Source of the DNA: Oryzias latipes
Taxonomy: Eukaryota; Chordata; Actinopteri; Beloniformes; Adrianichthyidae
DNA length: 64,000 nucleotides
Direction: 5' to 3'
Assembly (NCBI RefSeq): GCF_002234675.1
Contig: NC_019864.2
Location: 16,261,582-16,325,581 of the forward strand
Shown: one piece after another, positions 25,959 through 37,342 of the stretch
How the letters are laid out: every line of letters begins with the position of its first letter
How positions within the stretch are numbered: position 1 is the first letter of the stretch
Notes under the pieces: model-generated
The model's database searches: none
The model's input: only the letters and a program-made list of their open reading frames with translations
Told to the model about the DNA's origin: nothing
Program-made: the position numbers and the translations under genes

Positions 25959-28900
25959 CTAGTCAAGAGAGATAACGTCAGATATGGAGCCATAAATGGC
26001 GGCGGCGGCTGCTGCCGCTTCAACTGAAGACCTCGACAATCCTGAAATGCTGTGGGCGTCTCTGTCTCTGTCTTTGTCGCGCTCTCGCAGACTGCTCGAA
26101 GAAACCAGGCTGCTGGTGCTCCCGCTGTTGCTCCCTCCGTTGGTGGCGGCTAACGTGCTGCTCCCAGGAGTTCCCGGCTGCTCCCGCAATAACTGCGAGG
26201 AGTTGTAAGGCAGGAAACGGTTCAGGAGCAGTTCGTGGTCTTCTGGGGCGGAAGCTGAGGCCGCGGCTGCTGCAGCCATCACTGCCATGTTATAATGCTG
26301 GAAGGAGAGAGGAGACTGAATTACTTAAGTGAACAGTAACCACACTCACATTCTAAATCCATGGATAAAAAAATATTCTGCACAGTAAGCTTTTCATGTA
26401 TTGAAGCAACAAGAATATTTCAATTTGCATTATTGTGAGTAGTTACCTAACATACACACTGTCAGCTGCTGAAGACATAACCCAAAGCAGTCATTCTTTT
26501 TAACAACTTTCACCCTGTCAGAATAGATATTTTAAGAAGAAAAATTCCCCCCAAAATGTATTTGATCCTGCTCTAAAAAAACAAACATTGTTTGCATCAA
26601 TGCATACAAAAGATCTATAGGTTAAAATATATGTAAAGTCCTTCTGGGAGTGAAGCCAAAATGATTTTCCCCCCTGCTGTTTAAGTCCACAGCACTTTGA
26701 ATCAGTTTACATTAGGCCTGCACAATATACCGCAAATTTATCGTTATCGCAATATCCAGCTCTGCAATATGCATATCGCAAAAGACGGCGAATATCGCAA
26801 TAAATCGCAAACCCAAAATGTGTTAAAACAATCTTCTAGCAGCTTGAAGCATTTAACACATCAAATAAATCCCTTTATGCTTTGACCAATCAGATGGACG
26901 CCTTCCCATTGTTGACCAATCAGATGGAGGCCTATTATGTTAACCCTGGTCCTGAAGAGCCTCAACCCTGCCTGTTTTCCAGCTCTCCTTAACCAGCTTG
27001 CTGTTGATTGGCTGACTCAAGTGATTTCACATCCTGATTGACTGAACACACCTGATTTTGGTTATCATTATCGAGCAGTCTAGGGAGAATTGGAAAACAG
27101 ACAGGGTTGAGGCTCTTGAGGACCAGGGTTAGCCACCCTGACGTTTGTCCCCCATGTCGATGAGGGTCATTTGGAGTATAATTTTTAAACTGTTGCAATC
27201 AAATGGGAATGATGTTTTTGTTTATTTTTCTATTTGTTTATTTACCGCAAATTTATCGTTATCGCAATATTGATCACTAATATCGCATATCGCAAGTTTT
27301 CCTCATATCGTGCAGCCCTAGTTTACATAATCCGAACACTGCAAAGACTATCAGCAAACTCTACCATCTAATAAAGCCGTTAGAAAACCATCAGAGTGGC
27401 TTTCTAATCTAATACTCGCCATTTTTGGTATAAGAAGTTGTTTATGTGTTGAAATATAAACATTTTTAAAAGATGGCCTATCAACATGTGGTTCTGGAAT
27501 TGACTTACCGGCTATTTAAAATAGATATATTTTGAATGCAATAATCAATACAACTAATAATAATAATAATAATAATAATGGATTTTCCAGACACTCAAAG
27601 CGCTTACATTGTGTCCATTATTCATTCACTCCTCATTCATACTTGGTGATGGTGAGCTACTGTTGTAGCCACAGCTGCCCTGGGGCAGACTGACAGAGGC
27701 GTGGCTGCCATTTTCTGTTCATTCATGCACATTCACACACCAGTGGAGGCCACACTGGAGGCAAGGAGGGTGAAGTGTCTTGCCCAATGACACAACGACA
27801 TTTGGCTGGTGGGAGCGGGGATCGAACCGCGAACCCTTCGATCATTGGACGACCTGCTCAACCGCCTGAGCCAATGTCAGCATGTTGCTCTTCATATGAG
27901 ACTTTTCATGTAAAGCATGTTGAAGTACCTGATTGTCTCCTTGGAGGAAGGAGAAGAAGTTTAAGTCTGTGAAAAAAAAAAAAAAAGGACAAACAATTAA
28001 TTTAAGACAGAACAAATTGATGAAACTCACAGTCTAAAATCTGATAGAATGAGATTAAATATACGATATTTGGATTCTTCTTATGTCCTACCTGGCAAAT
28101 CACTGGTGTGATAATAGTGGCGGTAATCCTGGATAAGAGGCGGCGGTGGAGGAATGTAGCTGGTCTCCATAGGGGGCATACTAGGAGCTCTAGCCACAGG
28201 GGAAGCTTGGTTGTGCAGATTTAAAACTCTTAAATGAAGACATAAAAAGACAACAAAAGTTAGAAGAGAGCAAAGAGACACAAAACGGCTTTTTTTGTTC
28301 TTTTCGAGCTCACCCCTTGTTGGGCGGTGGAGAGACAGGCGACAGAGACGGACAGACTCTTTTGGGTGGTGGCTCGTCGTCTTGTTCTTCCTCAGAGGAG
28401 CTATCCAGTGTCAAATCAATCACATCCACTTTCTTATTATCATGAGATGATCCTCGTTTCTGCTCATTCGCTTCTGTTCTCGACACATCTGCAACAAAGG
28501 AGAACATTTCTGTTTGGCTCCAGAGCGACAGTTAGAACACGAAGGCAGAAGTGAGCTGGCTACGTACCACTGTCTACACCGTTGTAGGAAGCAGACACCT
28601 CCTGCACCTCCTTCTTTGACCTCATGGGGGCCCAGCTTCCATCTTCCTTGAACTGGATTTCATCACAGTCAGAACAGCTACTTAAAATTTCCATGAACAA
28701 CCTGTAAAACAATGAGAATGAGCTATTTCAATACTTTTATTAAACATGCACTTCATTTGCCTTGAGCTGTTGAGTCAAAAACAACCACTTTAACAGCTTT
28801 GAGAGATTTAAGTACATTCAGAAGCCAGAACATTGAACTGTCACAAAACTAATTACACAAAAGGTTTAGCTATAAAATGTAGAATTGCAGAGTTCTGGTT

Positions 28901-31900
28901 AAAACAAACAATCTGCATCTTAAACTAAATTCCTCTAAAAACAACAGTATGGGCTATATTTTCCAAAAGAACTGCAATGGCTCCCATTAAAACAGCTTAA
29001 AAAAAAGGAAGTTGTGTGCACAAAAGCTTCCAAGATCTCTCAAATAGGATCGAACGTGGAAGACGCAAATATCCCATAATCTTCTGGACCCAACACTTGT
29101 TCTGTGTCCACACCAATACTCTTTTTAATGACTTTCGCAGGTCAAAAAAGTACCAAACTATTGTGCTTACCCATCAATAATGAGGTGTTCATATGGTGCC
29201 TTCTTGTCACAGACGGGGCACACCCAGGTCGGCTTCTTCTCATTCATTTGGATGTATAAAGTAGCATCAAAGCACTGAAGGTGAGAGCATGTCGCTGACC
29301 GACAGGGAATAGTCAGCCTCATTTTTCCCAGCTTTAACACAGAGCATAGAAGCAACATCAGTTTTCAGAACAAAGCAAATCATCACATTTGATTAAAAGG
29401 AGTTGAAGGGTAAAGCAGCCTCTGACACAGTAGAAATCAATTTTAAAATAAAAAACATTCAGACAAAGTAGTTTGTGTTGACTGTCCCATTCTTTGAAGA
29501 ATTGTTTATATTCATCATGATTCATAACTAGCCTTTTGTATCAAATTCTTCTTTACCCACAACAACAAGCAATAAGACTTTTAGCAATTATTTGAACAAA
29601 GTAAGTAAAGAATTTTTACAGGACACAGCAGAGAAACTCGTAGACTGGTGGTAGCAATCTCACTCTCTGGATCAGCTGTCAGTTTCTCCTTGACTGTGAG
29701 ATATAAGTAGAAAAACAAAAGTTAAACACAAGTCTGCTGCCACAGCACGCCACCACTTCTGAAACAGGAATTCTAAGCAAATGTGGCGACTAAACCTGCT
29801 TTTACAGTTCCTAAATTGGCTTAAATGTTTTTCATCTCTTTATAAAACGCATTCTTCAGGAAAACACAACTGCAGGAGGGTTAGGGTTAGGGTTCGGGGT
29901 TAACCCATAAAAATAAACACGAAGATTTGTTACAAACTGAACTGGAACAACAACGGCCTCCTTTTATAGAGAAGCAACAAAAGAATTTTGCCAGGAATGT
30001 TTAAGGAAGTAAAAACATTCCTAACCCCCCTTGTTTTTCTGGGTGGGGGTGGGGAATGTACACAAAAGCATACAGAAACTTATAAGAGAAAACAAAGGGA
30101 GCAACTTCTTTCTTTTTTCACACAACAGAAGAGAAAGGGCAAATAAAGCAGGGACTTACTCAGAGCTCTCGAGTGGTCAGGGTTCCTGATTCCTTTGGCC
30201 CGTAGTCTTTGCAGCAAAACGGCAGACGACTGCTGTCTTACCAAATACACAGCCATGGAAAAACTCTGACCACACAACAAAAACAATAGTTACACATCAT
30301 GCCGTCCCATTTTATACCAGGATTTACAATATTGTGTCAAGGTTCCTACCCTCCCAATTTCAGAAGTCCAAGACACCACTATTGTGTTTGGGACAGTAGT
30401 GGACAGCCGAACTAAAGACGTTATATTGATTGGACGACTGGGTCTTTTTGGTTCAACTCCGTTTTTGGTGGGAGGAAGATATCCCTGCAGGCAACATGTA
30501 ATGGAAATTTCATTAGTTTCTTTGGAAGAAATGCACTAATCCATTTAAACGTCACGTGCCGGTCCTCACCGGAAGGTTACAAGGTTTGCCGTTCACTTTA
30601 ACACACAGATTAGGAGGGAAATGGTCTTCCTGTGGACAACTTGTTTCAGATAAACAAAATCTGAAAGACAAAAAAAATGACATACATTTATATTTTTGTA
30701 AGTTTGCTCCTTTTAAGCAACATCTTTTACAATAGCTCTAGTTTAATAGCTTAGTTTTTTCATTATTTCAGTTTTTTTAAAGACAGCTGTTCATCTCTTG
30801 AACGCAAAAGAAGTTTAAGACCTTTCAGCTGTATTATTTTGTATTTTCAAGAATTGGTTTCTTTAAAAAAAAATGGTCTAAATTTACATTACAGTTGTCT
30901 GTAAGTGCCCCTACGTGGAGCTTTTGTGACATTTTGAATGTATTTACTAATATGGTAGAAACGTGTCCACACACCTGCAGTGTCTGGTCTGGAAACTAAA
31001 AATAACCCTGCATGTACCCTTCCACATTTGACATGAATGGCAAATCACCTTCAATATTAACAATCATGCAGCTAAGAAGTGTTTACTAGTAAAAACTTAA
31101 ACTAAAATTGTATTTACAGAAAAACAAACATAAAGCGAAATATTTAAATACATGTATTTGCTCAAACTTAAAACAATCGAATTGCGGCATTCAAGGGATG
31201 TTGCTAGTTCAGGATGTTTAATAAGAAGAGGCTTTAAACAGACATACCACAAATACATTTGTTCATTTAGAGTGACACTGAAATGAACTGTTTGAGACAT
31301 ACCTTAACTGTACTTGAACAGCAAAGTCACATTTGGTCCCGGATATGTCCCTAAAGAATTTTAAAACAAATGATGAGCTTAGTCAAAATTAGACAACTAG
31401 ATTTTGATATAACTTAATATAATTCAATGCATGTTTGAACCTAGAACAGTGGTCAATAGTAGTTATTTAAAGACCCAGTCTGATGAAAATTGTGTATAAC
31501 ATGTTTTAGCGGCATTCGTATGATAATGGCGGCCATTCATGCAGAAAAGTAAGCTGAAATTTGAATTTTCTAAGCATTACTTTATACAAATTGTTGATAA
31601 TCAGTAGCCAGAAAAAAAGCAGTTTGAAAAAAAGTCTATTGTGACGTAAAAAATATGACGGGGCCGAAAGCTCCCTGCTCCAAGTTCTCAGCAACAGGGA
31701 GGGGAAGAGGGGGGGACCTGCTCTGTGCCAACTGGAGCAGCCACAACTCAAGAGGTGAATTTCTGATGAACTACTGCCGCTATGCAGCGACCACGACCTT
31801 GAAAACAACTTTTTTTTTGCTACATATGGCATAATCTTAAATAAAATACCACTGGGAATGCTTTTACAATAGACCAAAAGATGATCAGAGAGGATATTTA

Positions 31901-34036
31901 AAGGAGAAGTCTTGTACTTACATTGAGCTGCTGATCTGTTGAACCTGCTGAGGAGTTAATGCAAAGGCATAACATGCTTCCTGGAACCGCTGAGTGTTGT
32001 CTGAAACTATGAAAAGAATCCACAGTCAAGTCAGAGGAAACTAAAAAACATATATATTTAGTTATATAAGTTACGTTGCACTTGATGACCTCATTTAGAT
32101 ATCTACAGCCAAAACTCTTCACTGGTATGTATGAGATGGAGAAGTGTTTTCACTATAAACAAAACTGACAAGGTAGCCATGCACCCACCTAAGCTGGTTG
32201 GCTTAATGAGCTCATCCAGCACATCGTAAAAGGGCAATCTCTGGAGCTTGACATCAGGGTGCACAGGGTGCAGGGCGGAGGAGAGGTGAGGCAGACTCAT
32301 CTCATGCTTAGGTCCAAGTAGGGAAACGGGCAACAGCGGTGAAGGTGATCCGTGACTGTCAAATCCTAATGGGGCCAAACCAGCGGGCAAACTGGATGCA
32401 GAGTGAACACCGGGAAGAGCTAGGTCCACAGGCGAAACCATTTTTGTTGGAAAACGCCGTCTGTAGAGCTCTTTGATCTTCATCTGCACAGCAGGACTGC
32501 AGCCAGCCTTGAGTAGGTGAAGAGCTTTGGTCAAAAGTTCGTGTTTGCGCCCATGCTTATTCCGCCCAGCATAGCCCAACAACACCTGGAGCTCAGAAAC
32601 TCGAAGGCTCATTACCATTTGCTGGTAAAAGAAAGAAAATAGTAAGCTACATCGTTAAAACAAGAAAAAAAACAGTTTTATGTATTGAATTGTTGAAATT
32701 ATTTGAATTCCTTGATTTTCAGACTTTTAAACATCTTATTGAGCATAATTTTCAAAGAAAAATCTGTCTGAAGTGAAAATGACTTTATTTGGATGGTATT
32801 TAAAAAAACAAATTTATTGTGGCCTTTTTAGCTTTCAAACAAATTTCCCATGCATTGTTTTGTTTGGTATTGTCTCTGGTTATGCCAAAAGTGATTTGTG
32901 TTAGCAATAAAACAGCTTAAAGAAAATAAATTAAAGTCTTCCTTCACAAGTCGTTGATTAATTGAAACTCTTATACGTGTTAAGAAATTAGATAAGGTAA
33001 AAAACGACTAAACACCAAATTTTTGGGGAAACAAAAAATACAATTTGTTATAGCATGATGATCATGATCGATCAACAACGAAAACAAATTTTTACTGCAT
33101 TTTCATAAAGTTTAAAAAACCGACGCAAACAAATTGTGTGTTAAACGAAATAGACGGTACAATTAAACACTCTAAAAATGAAAATGACATAAGCTTTTAC
33201 AATCAGATTCCAATCATAATCTTAAGTTAACAGTGGAGACTCCTTTAGCTCGTAAGTATGCTAACACATATACACGATGATGTTAAAGAATAGATCTAAG
33301 TAGATAGTTTAGTATACATTAAATAATTTCGATTGCGATATGGATTAAAAGAGAGAAGAGTTAATTTAATGTATGTGTTATATCCATGTTAAATTGTTAA
33401 TAACATAAAGGGCGAGGTGGACAGCGCAGATTTAGTTAGCATAATAGCTACCACTGGCAAGTGTACGTGGATGAAACATAACTAGATATCTGTAAACACT
33501 CATATGATCATTTAATCGAGGATATACTTTTCTTTTCTTTTTACTTTACGTAGGGTCACAGTGGCTGTTAATATTTATATCTATATGACTTTTATCCATG
33601 TGTCAGAAATGAAGTTAACCTGCATTCCAGGGTATAGCCACAGCCCATTTCCCACAACACCAATCAGTAAAACGTTTACTAAAAAAACATTAAATCTTTT
33701 ATATTAGTATCCTTTTGGATTAAAAACAACCGACAGTGCTAGGCGATAGTATTTGTTGTTGATAGAATGTGGCCTTCTGTGCAGGTGAACCGCAGAGAAA
33801 ACCTAACGGAACCTCGGCAACAATAACAAAGCTAATGCTAACAAGCTAGCCAGTATGCTAACAGAGTATGTCCTGTTGTTCCGTTGTCTTATATCGAAAT
33901 AACTAGCCCATTCGTGTCCCTGATATCAAACAAAAACAGCGACAATAGAAGAAATGATACTGATAGTCTGTGAGCCCTATGTTTGTTAAGCTACTGGGGA
34001 GACCCGCTTTACCTTCAGTTCCGCACTCTCCGCCAT
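25959..34036 (-). CDS. pias1: PIAS1 SUMO E3 ligase, 14 exons
   Basis: Exons (minus strand): 34036-34013, 32621-32189, 32006-31922, 31350-31303, 30660-30570, 30484-30350, 30265-30160, 29693-29620, 29331-29171, 28701-28568, 28488-28314, 28228-28092, 27966-27929, 26297-25959. All joins are in phase with GT-AG borders and give 659 residues (human 651). Domains in order: SAP DNA-binding domain (about 11-45) with the LQVLL co-regulator motif at 19-23; PINIT domain with the literal PINIT at 245-249; SP-RING with C342, C347, H349, C352, C370 and C373, which recruits UBC9; SUMO-interacting motif VDVIDL at 451-456 followed by an acidic SSSEEE run; Ser/Ala-rich tail ending SDVISLD. Known role: SUMO transfer to nuclear proteins and restraint of STAT1. 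Differences from human cluster in the tail, which has a second poly-Ala run. The alternative paralogues PIAS2-4 fit less well. Confidence 0.96.
26713..27320. mobile_element. hAT-like MITE in pias1 intron 13
   Basis: The ends are inverted copies: TAGGCCTGCACAATAT on the left and, read inward from the right end, TAGGGCTGCACGATAT. The element is flanked by a perfect 8-bp duplication, GTTTACAT at 26,705-26,712 and at 27,321-27,328, as hAT transposases make. Repeated ATCGCAATA-type blocks lie inside both ends. There is no transposase, so it is a non-autonomous element. A second palindromic element is nested near its middle (26,938-27,135). It sits wholly within an intron, about 400 bases from the last pias1 exon. 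Confidence 0.88.
26938..27135. mobile_element. palindromic MITE nested in the hAT-like element
   Basis: The left end TTAACCCTGGTCCTGAAGAG is mirrored at the right end (CTCTTGAGGACCAGGGTTA), and the inverted match continues inward through CCTCAACCCTG and TGTTTTCCA for some 45 bases with few mismatches. The element is about 195 bp, with no coding capacity. A TTA at each end could be a 3-bp target duplication of the Harbinger kind, but that part may belong to the repeat itself. It is younger than the host element. Confidence 0.8.
27555..27579. repeat. (TAA)n microsatellite
   Basis: About eight TAA units directly abut the 3' end of the SINE at 27,580, so this is probably that SINE's expanded tail. 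Confidence 0.85.
27580..27873 (-). repeat. tRNA-derived SINE in pias1 intron 13
   Basis: On the minus strand the head starts TGGCTCAGGCGG (A box, 27,862-27,873). GGTTCGATCCC at 27,817-27,828 is an intact polymerase III B box. The body contains CAGGGCAGCTGTGGCTAC-like sequence and ends GCGCTTTGAGTGTCTGG, then a (TAA)n tail. This layout is that of a common fish SINE. It lies in the same orientation as pias1. Confidence 0.8.
29878..29894. repeat. short TTAGGG telomere-like run
   Basis: GGGTTAGGGTTAGGG followed by a variant unit, about three hexamers, in the pias1 intron between the exons at 30,160 and 29,693. Too short to be a telomere; it may come from an interspersed repeat. Confidence 0.7.
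31473..31894. repeat. putative interspersed insertion in pias1 intron 3
   Basis: The segment is flanked by identical 9-base words TATTTAAAG at 31,464-31,472 and 31,895-31,903. It differs in composition from the rest of the intron, being locally GC-rich, and starts ACCCAGTCTGATGAAAATTG, which resembles a dispersed fish repeat I cannot name. It could be an insertion with its target duplication; the AT-rich flanking word may also be chance. Confidence 0.4.
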
Positions 34037-34062
34037 CTTGTTCCATTAGGTGCGCAGGCGCA
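34031..34062 (-). promoter_or_regulatory. pias1: pias1 start-site region with YY1- and NRF1-like motifs
   Basis: On the minus strand the start codon lies within CAAGATGGCGG (34,031-34,041), the core of the YY1 motif that often overlaps start sites of housekeeping genes. Just upstream, 34,051-34,062, TGCGCAGGCGCA (palindromic apart from one position) is one mismatch from the NRF1 consensus. No TATA box is seen. This fits a TATA-less, broadly expressed promoter. Motif identity is seen; binding is inferred. Confidence 0.5.
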
Positions 34063-34782
34063 AACACAGTCACCCAAGGGACTGAGCAGCATTGGAAGAA
34101 GGAGGGGGAAATCCTTCTTTCACTTGTTTGCACCAGCGCACAGATGGGGTCGCTGTTGCAACAGAAATAAAAAAAGGTAGCACTGAGGCTTAATGTTTTA
34201 CTTTTACTCTGTTTCTTACACAAACCGATAAAGTCCACATTTCTTAATTTTTGCATTCCACTCAAATAAACAAATTTTTACATCCCACAATAAATGGCCC
34301 ACATTTGTGGTTTTACTATCTGGTATTCGTATGACATTTGGATTATGCCGAACGTTTAGCTTACTGATTACAGAAATATGTCGATCAAAATGCTATGTTC
34401 TAAAATGTCAATTTTAGGGTTTTGACAGTTGAGTGTTTGTAACAAATTTGAGTGCATGTTCAGCGGTCTCGTATTAAATATGCACAGATAAATATGCAGT
34501 TCAGATCGGAAGTTGAAATGATTCATAATATTCCTAAAACACGAATAATTCTTCAATAGGCAAAAAAACTAAAAAGGATGCAGAATCACTGTTTTAATTT
34601 TCACTTTAAACTTGTTTTTGATAGAAAAAATAAATACAAAATAGCAAAAGCCTGTTTAAAACAACTGGCTGTTGCATTTAAAAAAGTATTTTTTTCAGAA
34701 TAAAACAGCATTATTTTCATGGATACAACGATTGCTCTAATAAAAAAGAAAGATAAATTATTATTTTTTCAATAAAATGTCA

Positions 34783-35436
34783 TTTATTTATTGGCAATGG
34801 AAACAAACAGAACAGGAACAAATTAGCCAATTTAAATAGAATGTGTTGCTACTCGTTAGAAGACTACAGATGGATTAAATTAGCCTCCCACATCTGTGTT
34901 GATGCAGTCTGACTCAATCAAATACGTCTAACTCCAACAAATGAATGGTCAATAAAGTTTTTTCATAATGTTTAGTGATTTCCATCCATTTGCTTAAAGT
35001 GCTTAACATACAATGTCAGCTACTTGTCTGCATTAAAACAAACAAAAAAAATGGTCATAAATAAATAAACAAATACATAAATAAATAGTTTAATTTCCAA
35101 CACTGAGAAAATAAGGTGCAATGATTTGGATGGTCAAAACTGGTGTTGACAAAAATAAAATCAACAAAACACTAAATACATACAAAATACATTGTCATTG
35201 CACTTTGCCACAAAAAATAAATAGTACATGGCATAATATTAGTAAAACAAACGTATACTATGTAGATGGGTTCATAAATGTGGTGAAAATACGTTTCTTT
35301 TTTAAATATTACAACTAATTACACAATCGTTCTTTTTCCAGTTCGTTTGCTCAGAGTTCACGCGAAGGTTTCTCACTTTCCGGGCTCTGGAGCTGCCCGC
35401 GTGCGCTCTCTCAGCTGCAGCAGACGCACGCGCGCC
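34783..35436 (-). other. skor1: skor1 3' untranslated region (predicted)
   Basis: This lies between the skor1 stop and two overlapping AATAAA signals on the minus strand at 34,783-34,792. The remaining gap to the pias1 start codon is then about 750 bases, so the pias1 promoter must lie close to the skor1 transcript end. Confidence 0.45.
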
Positions 35437-37256
35437 TCATGGTGGGAGCAGCGGGGACTTGTAGGAGCAGGATCCTGTGCAGTGTCGGGGAGTTAGCATC
35501 TTACAGGAGAAATGGTGTAAAGCGTCGTGAGCTTCTATGAAGAAGGAGATACAACAATCAACAGCGTTCAAGCACGCCGCGCGCGGTGGAGGAGCTCCGG
35601 CTGAAACGCAGATTTACACCATGTTTGTCTACCGAATGACTCTCCATCTTAAAGCAGGGCATCTGCGTCCGCATCCTCTGCTTTATTGCTCTCACCTCTA
35701 ACGATGTGAAGCTGCTGAACCATCTCCTCTCTGTAAGAAAGTTCTCTTTTCATTTGATCCTGGAAGTTATCTGAGAAGCAAAATAGACGGTTTTGAGGAG
35801 AAGCAGCTAGAGGGACCAAACCAAAAATAAAAACAAAATAACAAAAAGGTTTTTACGGATCTTTTACTGACCACTTAAATTGTTTCATGCTCACAGCATT
35901 TGTTCTTAAAATTATGTTGAATCCCAATATTTACATCAATAAAAAATATTTGAATACACGAAGAAAAAAATACATATAACAAATAGGAAAAATAAATAAT
36001 AAATGAAAACAAAATAAGATCAAAAAGGTTGGACAGAATGGATTTCTTCTAAAACTGACCAAAGCTGACTGAAGGCTGGTATAAATTTGCAAGACATAGG
36101 GGGCGCTGTTCTCAAGAGAAACCGTAAGAGAAACCTGATTTCATGTATTAATTTTTATGTTTGCGTTTACAGGCACAATGAAATTAAAAAATAAAAAGAT
36201 ACAAAATGTTTTCTTTATAAACTAATAAGAAATGGAACAATGGCAGTATAAGAAAAACTACAGATATTCAATAAAACCAACATTATATGTCTTTAATAGT
36301 CGATTTATATATTTTAAAAAAAAGCTTTACTTCATACATTTGTGCTAAAAACTGTAAATCCAGTAAATTCAATACTTTTAAATAGCTTAAAATGATGCAG
36401 GATTTTTCTTTCGTTTCTAATGTTTTCTTTTCTGAGGATGTAAAATGTTTTTTTACTCTGCATTGTAGGTGGTCCACAGTTTCTCTTCCAATCAATAAAA
36501 AAAGGTTGAAGTACAGTTTAATAAATGTCTTTGAAAAACACTACTGCTATTGTCGGGTAATTGTCGCTGTAATAATTATGCTTGTCTGAGGCCGGTTCAT
36601 CATTAGTGAAATGATTTGCTTGTAGCATGATTTAATGCAAATTTACTAGTTTTACAAAAAAGATAGAAAATGTGTAGGAATATTATTTACTTTGTAGATT
36701 TATTTAACACGTATGTTCCAGATGGACCCTCCTCTATTGTTGTGAACAATACTTTTTAATACAAAAAGTGCCATTTTATTATACGCTCAGTCTATTTTTA
36801 GTGAGAAGCTTTAATTGTTTCCACAGTAATTCAATATCAACTTTGAATTAGCAAATAAAGGGAATTAAAAAAAACTATTAGCTATTGCACACTTCATATC
36901 TGCTTTTTTGTTTTTATTGCCATATTTCATTTATTGAGTGTATTGTTGTCAAAGTCCAAGTGGAACTTGAAAGCTGTTTAAACAACAAAGACAAAAAATG
37001 TCTACAATGGTGCAGTATGCAAGACTGATCATAAAGTTGTTGGGTTTTTTTTCACGTTTAATTTTTTATGTGCATTTAAAATAAATAAAACAAAAAAGTT
37101 TAAAAAAACTTGTTAGAATATTTAGAAGCTGCACTTCAGCCCTGTCTTCATTTAAACATGACATGAGAGAGAGGACAACCATTTTCCATAAAAAAAGATT
37201 TTGGAGTACACATATGAAAAAGTCAATGAGAAATGTGCCAAAGTAATATGGGCGAG

Positions 37257-37342
<86 letters not shown>

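Noticed and set aside
27817..27873. possible tRNA gene (intact A and B boxes)
   Set aside because: The boxes belong to a SINE head; a full cloverleaf does not fold from the sequence and the SINE body follows directly.
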